Notes under the pieces: generated by a model
The model's database searches: none
Told to the model about the DNA's origin: nothing
The model's input: the letters and a program-made list of their open reading frames with translations, nothing else
Shown: in pieces, positions 6,967-11,077 of the stretch
How positions within the stretch are numbered: the stretch's first letter is position 1
Layout of the letters: each line of letters begins with the position of its first letter
Made by a program: the position numbers and the translations under genes
Source of the DNA: Chloroflexota bacterium
GTDB taxonomy: Bacteria; Chloroflexota; UBA5177; JANWHV01
Direction of reading: 5' to 3'
DNA: 11,077 nt
NCBI GenBank assembly: GCA_025450255.1
Contig: JANWHV010000272.1
Location: 1 to 11,077, forward strand

Positions 6967-8373
6967 TCAGTGCGTTTGCACGAGAATGACTGGGTTCCCA
7001 CCCAGCACATAGTCTTTCGGGTCATGCGGGTTCGTATTACCGGTGGATGGCGCCAGGTTAAACGTGTAGTGTCCGGATTTCGCCGCGGCGCTCCTACTCG
7101 TCCCCAATTTGTCATACACCAGCGCCGACGTCGCCAGGGCCGCGATAGACACCGACCCTGCCTTCGGGCTCTGGTCCCAGGCCACGGTTATCGTGGCACC
7201 GGGCTTGGTCAAGGTCACCGTATATACGTCGGTCTTCGGCTCGATCGCCAATTTCCCGCCCGTGACGCCCGCGAACAAGCGCGTCGTGGCGCGATACGCC
7301 CAATACACGGGCCGCATTGTTTTGTCGTTCCGCATCAATCCAAACGGCTCGCCGCCTGCTATGAAATCCGTGCCGTCAATCATGCGATTTACTTCGATGC
7401 GTTGTATGCCAAGCGCCAGGGCGACAGAGAATGCCTCCGGAATGTACGCCGCTTGGTCGTCCAGAGTCGCGTAGAAATTGGTTGGAGGATAGCGTCGCAC
7501 GGGATCGTCGTACGGGACCACGTTTGTCTCGCCAATCCAGAGCGGCTTGCTCAGGCCGTGCTTTGCCATCATCTTCCTGTACAGCGCTATTATCGGCGCG
7601 AAGTCGCTTGAGCGACTGTACAAATGGATATTGGCGGCATCGAAATACGCGTGGTTCGCCGCCGCATCGGGCTCGTGGGTCAGGTCGCCGAGCAGCTTGT
7701 CGAAAAACGCGCCGTAGTCGTACCAGTATGGGTCGCCAAAGAGAATGATTTTGGCGTTTGGATTCGCCTTACGCGCCGCGAGATACGCCACCTTGACCAA
7801 TTGCGCGTAGTCCGCCACCGATCCCTTCCAGGTGGCGAACTGCCCGCTCGGTATGTTCACCTCGTTCCACAGGATCCAATCGTCGATACGACCCGCGTAT
7901 CGATGAGCCATCAGTGAAACGAAATGCCCCCAGTAGTTGTTCGGGTCGTCGTATGGCAGATAGAGGCCCTTTGGTATCGACGACCCATGCTGGCTTGGGT
8001 TCGCCGCCGCCCAGTCTGGTGTGTTGATCAACTCACCAACCACTTGGCGGCCGGCGGCAAGCTCCTTGGTGATGAAATGGTCGCGGCCGGTGGCAAAAAA
8101 ATTGAAGGAATTGGGTCCACCGGGTTGCAGCGCTTTCCACCAAAGTGTCACCCGCTCCCAGCCGACGCCAATCTCGGTCGCCTGGGTTGGCTCGCGCCAG
8201 GCATCGACCACGCCAAAGCGTGGGTCGACCGTGGTCCGTGGGAGCGCCGGCGCCGCGTGAGCCGGCCGTGCCGAGGGCACGCCGCTTACCACCAACACGA
8301 GGCCGAGCCCGATAGCGCCGAGGCGCCCTAAATACCGTGAAACGGAATACCCAGTTCCGGTTACCGGTTTCAT
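6967..8373 (-). CDS. Secreted clan GH-A (beta/alpha)8 glycoside hydrolase
   Basis: A 468-residue protein with a signal peptide: positive N-terminus, hydrophobic core at about 18-31 and probable cleavage after PAHA at residue 40. The catalytic barrel spans about 50-365. DDWILWNEVN places the acid/base at Glu171 after Asn170, ANIHLYS carries His250, and KPLWIGETNV places the nucleophile at Glu282 at the end of strand 7, the clan GH-A pattern. A beta-sandwich of about 375-440 follows (VYTVTLTKPGATITVAWD, ALVYDKLGT), as in GH39-like enzymes. It should hydrolyse a glycosidic bond outside the cell with retention of configuration; the substrate and GH family are not clear to me. The start is supported by GAGG at 8380-8383, 6 bases upstream. 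The upstream 126 bases contain no convincing promoter. It converges with the LacI-type regulator gene, a possible controller. Confidence 0.85.
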   Translation of the reverse strand: MKPVTGTGYSVSRYLGRLGAIGLGLVLVVSGVPSARPAHAAPALPRTTVDPRFGVVDAWREPTQATEIGVGWERVTLWWKALQPGGPNSFNFFATGRDHFITKELAAGRQVVGELINTPDWAAANPSQHGSSIPKGLYLPYDDPNNYWGHFVSLMAHRYAGRIDDWILWNEVNIPSGQFATWKGSVADYAQLVKVAYLAARKANPNAKIILFGDPYWYDYGAFFDKLLGDLTHEPDAAANHAYFDAANIHLYSRSSDFAPIIALYRKMMAKHGLSKPLWIGETNVVPYDDPVRRYPPTNFYATLDDQAAYIPEAFSVALALGIQRIEVNRMIDGTDFIAGGEPFGLMRNDKTMRPVYWAYRATTRLFAGVTGGKLAIEPKTDVYTVTLTKPGATITVAWDQSPKAGSVSIAALATSALVYDKLGTSRSAAAKSGHYTFNLAPSTGNTNPHDPKDYVLGGNPVILVQTH

Positions 8374-8499
8374 GCGCTACCTCATCACTCACGCTATCGA
8401 TGCAGTATCATGTTGGACTCGAGGATGACGCCGTGCAATGGCAATTTCATGCTACGGTAGGCTGTGAGAGCCAGAGGCGGTCATTCCCTCGCGGCGCCG
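8374..8499. other. Intergenic region between hutH and the glycoside hydrolase gene
   Basis: Apart from the hydrolase Shine-Dalgarno at 8380-8383, I see no clear hutH terminator and no strong promoter. On the minus strand GATACT at 8404-8409 is a weak -10-like hexamer without a -35. Read-through from hutH is possible. Confidence 0.4.
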
Positions 8500-10035
8500 T
8501 TACACGTTCAGCAGGTCGTCGCGGAGGGCCGCCGCGACACGCTCAATGTCCGGCGAAAGCGACCGGTCCTGAGTCAATCGCGGCACGATCCCGCGTACGC
8601 GGCTGATGGCCTCCTCGATGCGTGGACCGCTTCGGAGCGGACGGCGACACTCAATTGCTTGCGCGGCGCACATCGTCTCAATCGCCACCACGCGCAAGCC
8701 GTTTTCCACTACCCTTCTTGCCTTCCAGGCCGCGGTCGCGCCCATGCTGTTGAAGTCCTCGGTACCGGCCGAGGTGGGGATGGAGTCGGCGCTCGCCGGG
8801 TGCGCGAGAACTTTGTTCTCGTTTACCAGCGCGGCGGCCACATACTGGGCAATCATGAACCCCGATCCCAGGCCCGGCGTCTCGGTCAGGAACACGGGTA
8901 GGGCGGCGTCGCCTTCCCACGTACTGAGCAGCGCATACGTTCGCCGCTCGCTGAACGAGGCGAGCTGCGTCAATGCTATAGCCAGAAAATCAAGCGCCAG
9001 CGCCAACGGCTGGCCGTGAAAGTTTCCCCCGGAAAGAATAACGCCATCGTCGGGAAAGCACAACGGATTGTCGGTGACGGCGCCAAGCTCGATCGTCATC
9101 ACCTGGCGGCCATAGCCTATCGCGTCGCGTACGGCGCCGATTACCTGGGGTATACAGCGGAGACTGTACGGATCCTGAACGCGCGTGCAGCCTTCATGGC
9201 TCGCGCGAATCTCGCTCCCTGCCAGCAGTGACAGGACTCTTGCTGCCGTAGCGGTTTGGCCGGGATGCGCGCGAAGGGCGTGGATTCGCGGGTCCAGCGC
9301 CACGTCAGTGCCCTTCAGCGCGTCGAGGCTGGCCGCGGCCGCCGTTTCCGACGCCGTCACCAGCCGTTCGCCATCGTAGACCGCCAGGCAACCAGCGGCA
9401 CACATCAGGTGCGTGCCGTTGATCAAGGCGAGACCTTCCTTTGCCTGCAGCGTGAGAGGCTGGAGATCCGCGCGTCGTAACGCCTCCGCTCCAGATAGTC
9501 TCTCCCCCTGGTATATGGCATCGCCCTCGCCAATGAGCACCAATGCGAGATGCGCGAGCGGCGCCAGATCACCACTGGCGCCCACCGATCCCTGCGAGGG
9601 AATTACTGGGTGAACGCCGGCGTTCAACAGTCCGATCAACCCCTCCACCAATTCCGGCCGCGCGCCAGAGTGGCCGCGCGCGAGACTCGCCGCCGCGATG
9701 CACATCATCGCCCGCGCCATGTCGCGGTCAAGGGGCTCGCCGACGCCCGCGGCGTGGCTTCTCACCAGATTCCGCTGTAGGTCCAAGAGCTGCTCGCGTG
9801 ATACACGTACCCTGGCGAGGCTGCCGAAACCGGTATTGATGCCATAGACGGTGGTGCCATGCTCGACAATGCCGTCGATCTGGGAGCGACTCTGAGCCAG
9901 ATTCGCCGCGGCGGCCCGGTCGAGGGTTACGGCGCGGCCGCCGCGAGCAACCTCCAGCACGGTTTCGATAGTGAGAGGCGCGCCAGTGAGTACCAGAGGT
10001 TGTGCGTTCGGGCCGTCAAGAGCCGGAGTGATCAC
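8500..10035 (-). CDS. hutH: Histidine ammonia-lyase
   Basis: A 511-residue cytosolic enzyme of the MIO aromatic ammonia-lyase family, converting L-histidine to trans-urocanate and ammonia. Its length matches bacterial HutH. The MIO cofactor forms from Ala153-Ser154-Gly155 in GSVGASGDLAPLAH. Residues matching the Pseudomonas putida active site are visible: Tyr64 (YGINTGFG), His94 (RSHAAGVG), Asn206 (ALINGTHL), Gln287, Tyr290 and Arg293 (VQDPYSLR), Phe339 (GGNFHG) and Glu426. The Ser-His pair at 93-94 is the histidine-type selectivity pair, unlike Phe-Leu or His-Leu of phenylalanine and tyrosine lyases. The usual QEDHVSM segment reads TEDFNSM here, a departure. The start is GTG 10035, with GAGGTGA at 10040-10046 upstream. 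No hutU, hutI, hutG or hutC gene is in the window, so the rest of the pathway is elsewhere or absent. It is divergent from the small secreted protein gene. Confidence 0.92.
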   Translation of the reverse strand: MITPALDGPNAQPLVLTGAPLTIETVLEVARGGRAVTLDRAAAANLAQSRSQIDGIVEHGTTVYGINTGFGSLARVRVSREQLLDLQRNLVRSHAAGVGEPLDRDMARAMMCIAAASLARGHSGARPELVEGLIGLLNAGVHPVIPSQGSVGASGDLAPLAHLALVLIGEGDAIYQGERLSGAEALRRADLQPLTLQAKEGLALINGTHLMCAAGCLAVYDGERLVTASETAAAASLDALKGTDVALDPRIHALRAHPGQTATAARVLSLLAGSEIRASHEGCTRVQDPYSLRCIPQVIGAVRDAIGYGRQVMTIELGAVTDNPLCFPDDGVILSGGNFHGQPLALALDFLAIALTQLASFSERRTYALLSTWEGDAALPVFLTETPGLGSGFMIAQYVAAALVNENKVLAHPASADSIPTSAGTEDFNSMGATAAWKARRVVENGLRVVAIETMCAAQAIECRRPLRSGPRIEEAISRVRGIVPRLTQDRSLSPDIERVAAALRDDLLNV

Positions 10036-10039
10036 CCTG

Positions 10040-10046
10040 TCACCTC
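10040..10046 (-). promoter_or_regulatory. Shine-Dalgarno of hutH fixing a GTG start
   Basis: GAGGTGA on the minus strand is a 7-base match to the anti-Shine-Dalgarno complement and ends 4 bases before the GTG at 10035. It supports this rare start over any internal one. Confidence 0.75.
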
Positions 10047-10117
10047 TTCACGATCGCTGTCCGGTCGCCCTTTGACCGGCGACGCCGGCGAACGGATATG
10101 TGCCTGGCCAACATGGT

Positions 10118-10201
10118 CCTGATCAGGTGTTCGCGCGCGGCCCTCCCGAAAGCTGCTGCAGAACAATGCACAGTATGTCATACTAGACGCTGTGCCGGCA
10201 C
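10118..10201. promoter_or_regulatory. Cluster of palindromes between hutH and the divergent secreted-protein gene
   Basis: Three perfect short palindromes lie in the divergent intergenic region: CCTGATCAGG at 10118-10127, AGTATG-T-CATACT at 10172-10184 and GTGCCGGCAC at 10192-10201. On the minus strand the second overlaps TGaCATACT, an extended -10-like sequence that could drive hutH with a leader of about 130 bases. Together they could be operator sites for a dimeric regulator. Short palindromes arise by chance in GC-rich DNA, so only the 13-base one is notable on its own. No regulator can be assigned from this. Confidence 0.35.
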
Positions 10202-10211
10202 TTGTCGTAGG

Positions 10212-10240
10212 TTGACTAAGGTCGGGGTGTGCAGTAGGAT
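10212..10240 (+). promoter_or_regulatory. Sigma70-type promoter for the small secreted protein
   Basis: TTGACT at 10212-10217 (5 of 6 to TTGACA) and TAGGAT at 10235-10240 (4 of 6 to TATAAT) are separated by exactly 17 bases. The expected transcript start is near 10247, giving a leader of about 36 bases before the ATG at 10283. This is the only complete -35/-10 pair I find in the window. Confidence 0.65.
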
Positions 10241-10282
10241 TGCATTACCCAGGCGTTAGTAAAGTTTCATGGAGGAACCTGG

Positions 10283-10846
10283 ATGCCCGACAAAACGCAG
10301 TTTCCCGTCGCCTCGTTGGTTGGCGCGGCTCGAGTTCGCTTCGCGGTCATCGTGGCGCTAGTGGGCATTCTCGTTTGCCAGGCCGCCGCTCCGGCCAGCG
10401 TCGCCGCCGATACTACGGGTGGTGGTACCATTCATCCCGGTTGTGGGTCAAAGGCATCGGCCTCGTTTAAGAAGGACATCATACTGGACGGCAAGAAGCG
10501 AGTGGAGCGCACGACATTCCAGGGTTCATGCCGGCGAGGCCACGAGAACATTACGTACAACATCACCAGGATCACCGGGAAGGGCATTACATTCACGGTC
10601 GGTGGTGTCGACAAGTCAGGCAAGAGCATCTGCAAGAGTCCCGACAAGGGTGGTTCGTCTTTTACCTTGGGACAGTACCCAATCGATTTTGCCGGCCAAC
10701 CGGCCCCTCCTAAATACCAGCTTCAGGAGTTCGACTTCGCCTCCGGTAAGTTCGTCAACGTCTTCCAGTCGAACGGAAAGCCCCTCCAGAAGATCTCGGA
10801 CTGCGGCTTGTACCGCTACGTCCCCAAGGGCACGAGCGGAGACTAG
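10283..10846 (+). CDS. Small secreted four-cysteine protein of unknown function
   Basis: A 187-residue protein that I do not recognise. Residues 1-42 look like a signal peptide: basic residues at about 17-19, a hydrophobic core at 20-32 and a probable cut after ASVAA at 42. The mature part of about 145 residues is rich in Gly, Lys, Ser and beta-prone stretches (ENITYNITRITGKGITFTVGG) and contains four cysteines at 54, 83, 117 and 174, an even number that would suit two disulfides outside the cell. No catalytic motif, membrane anchor or lipobox is evident after the signal. The start is well supported: GGAGG at 10271-10275 lies 7 bases before the ATG. The gene has its own promoter and a strong terminator, so it is a single-gene transcript, perhaps well expressed. 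Possible roles such as a surface or binding protein are only guesses. Confidence 0.8.
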   Translation: MPDKTQFPVASLVGAARVRFAVIVALVGILVCQAAAPASVAADTTGGGTIHPGCGSKASASFKKDIILDGKKRVERTTFQGSCRRGHENITYNITRITGKGITFTVGGVDKSGKSICKSPDKGGSSFTLGQYPIDFAGQPAPPKYQLQEFDFASGKFVNVFQSNGKPLQKISDCGLYRYVPKGTSGD

Positions 10847-10873
10847 CATTTAAGACTCACGCATCCAGTTCGC

Positions 10874-10920
10874 GATACCACGGCACGGGGATTCTTTCCC
10901 GTGCCGTGGTATCTTTTTTT
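10874..10920 (+). terminator. Intrinsic terminator of the small secreted protein gene
   Basis: A perfect 16-base-pair stem (arms 10874-10889 and 10898-10913, left arm GATACCACGGCACGGG) closes an 8-base loop and is followed directly by seven T at 10914-10920. It begins 28 bases after the stop codon. On the minus strand no comparable T run follows, so it acts mainly in the plus direction. Confidence 0.95.
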
Positions 10921-11077
10921 GGCGGTCAATACCAAATAAGGGTCATCGATGCCCTCTCGTCGGGCATGAACAGTCTTCCCAGGTCGTCGGCACCCCGGCC
11001 CGTGCAGCTCCCGATAAAGACGCCTGCGGCTTTCGACGCGGCCGGTCCAAGCGCATGTCAAGCGTAGCGAAAGCTTC
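10921..11077. other. Right-end stretch without a supported gene
   Basis: No reading frame with a credible start and family resemblance is present. On the minus strand, frames are short or run through the terminator stem. No tRNA-like fold, promoter pair or repeat unit is evident. Confidence 0.5.

Noticed and set aside
6948..6972. Inverted repeat CACTGA/TCAGTG between the convergent LacI and glycosidase genes, a possible bidirectional terminator.
   Set aside because: The stem is only 6 bases with a 13-base loop and no T runs. It arises because both genes end with a His codon CAC followed by TGA.
8357..8367. Palindrome CCGGT-T-ACCGG near the glycosidase start, a possible LacI-type operator.
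   Set aside because: It lies inside the signal-peptide codons, is odd-centred, and is short for GC-rich DNA. LacI-family operators normally have a central CpG with longer symmetric arms.
10061..10079. Hairpin CCGGTC...GACCGG in the presumed hutH leader, a possible attenuator or riboswitch piece.
   Set aside because: The stem is 6 base pairs with a 7-base loop, with no alternative pairing partner, leader peptide rich in His, or T run.
10926..11057. A minus-strand frame reading VFIGSCTGRGADDL, similar to the FIGSCTN motif of LeuC/aconitase, ending at a stop at 10926-10928.
   Set aside because: An in-frame TGA lies just upstream at 11058-11060, the Asn after SCT is missing, and the remaining residues do not resemble the LeuC C-terminus. 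It is most likely chance; extending the sequence beyond 11077 would decide.
10843..11061. A 72-codon minus-strand open frame at the right end.
   Set aside because: It reads straight through the perfect terminator stem and its loop, has no ribosome site, and shows no family resemblance.

Overview
The window is GC-rich bacterial chromosome, densely coded, with no tRNA, rRNA, CRISPR array or insertion sequence that I can see. The best guess at the host is a Chloroflexota bacterium. The clues are a zinc-ribbon membrane protein with long Thr/Pro/Ala linkers joining extracellular modules, a domain resembling the ARC6 IMS domain, and a secreted clan GH-A hydrolase. An actinobacterial origin cannot be excluded from sequence alone, because the MDMPI/DinB-type protein at the left edge is common there.

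Layout. The left edge holds the 3' part of a maleylpyruvate isomerase-like protein on the plus strand. It converges, with 4 bases between stop codons, on a minus-strand pair: a metallo-beta-lactamase-fold hydrolase followed by a ribokinase-family sugar kinase. The kinase start lies one base past the hydrolase stop. A short divergent promoter region (about 2693-2820) then separates this pair from a plus-strand pair: a large multi-domain membrane-anchored trypsin-like protease and a GT4 glycosyltransferase, whose Shine-Dalgarno sequence overlaps the protease stop. A LacI-family repressor follows on the plus strand and converges with a secreted clan GH-A glycoside hydrolase on the minus strand. 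Upstream of the hydrolase on the same strand is histidine ammonia-lyase (hutH). The right end carries a small secreted four-cysteine protein of unknown function on the plus strand, with a good sigma70-type promoter and a textbook intrinsic terminator. About 157 bases follow in which I support no gene.

How the genes may work together. The kinase, LacI regulator, glycosidase and glycosyltransferase suggest carbohydrate uptake, modification and control, but no transporter is present and no single pathway is complete. HutH stands alone, without hutU, hutI or hutG in the window. The most unusual items are the protease, which joins a cytosolic zinc ribbon, an Ig-like module, a membrane anchor, an ARC6-IMS-like domain and a serine protease, and the identical TACACT-N6-ATG arrangement in front of two genes, which suggests leaderless transcription. 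I did not find a convincing new defence or mobile system here.
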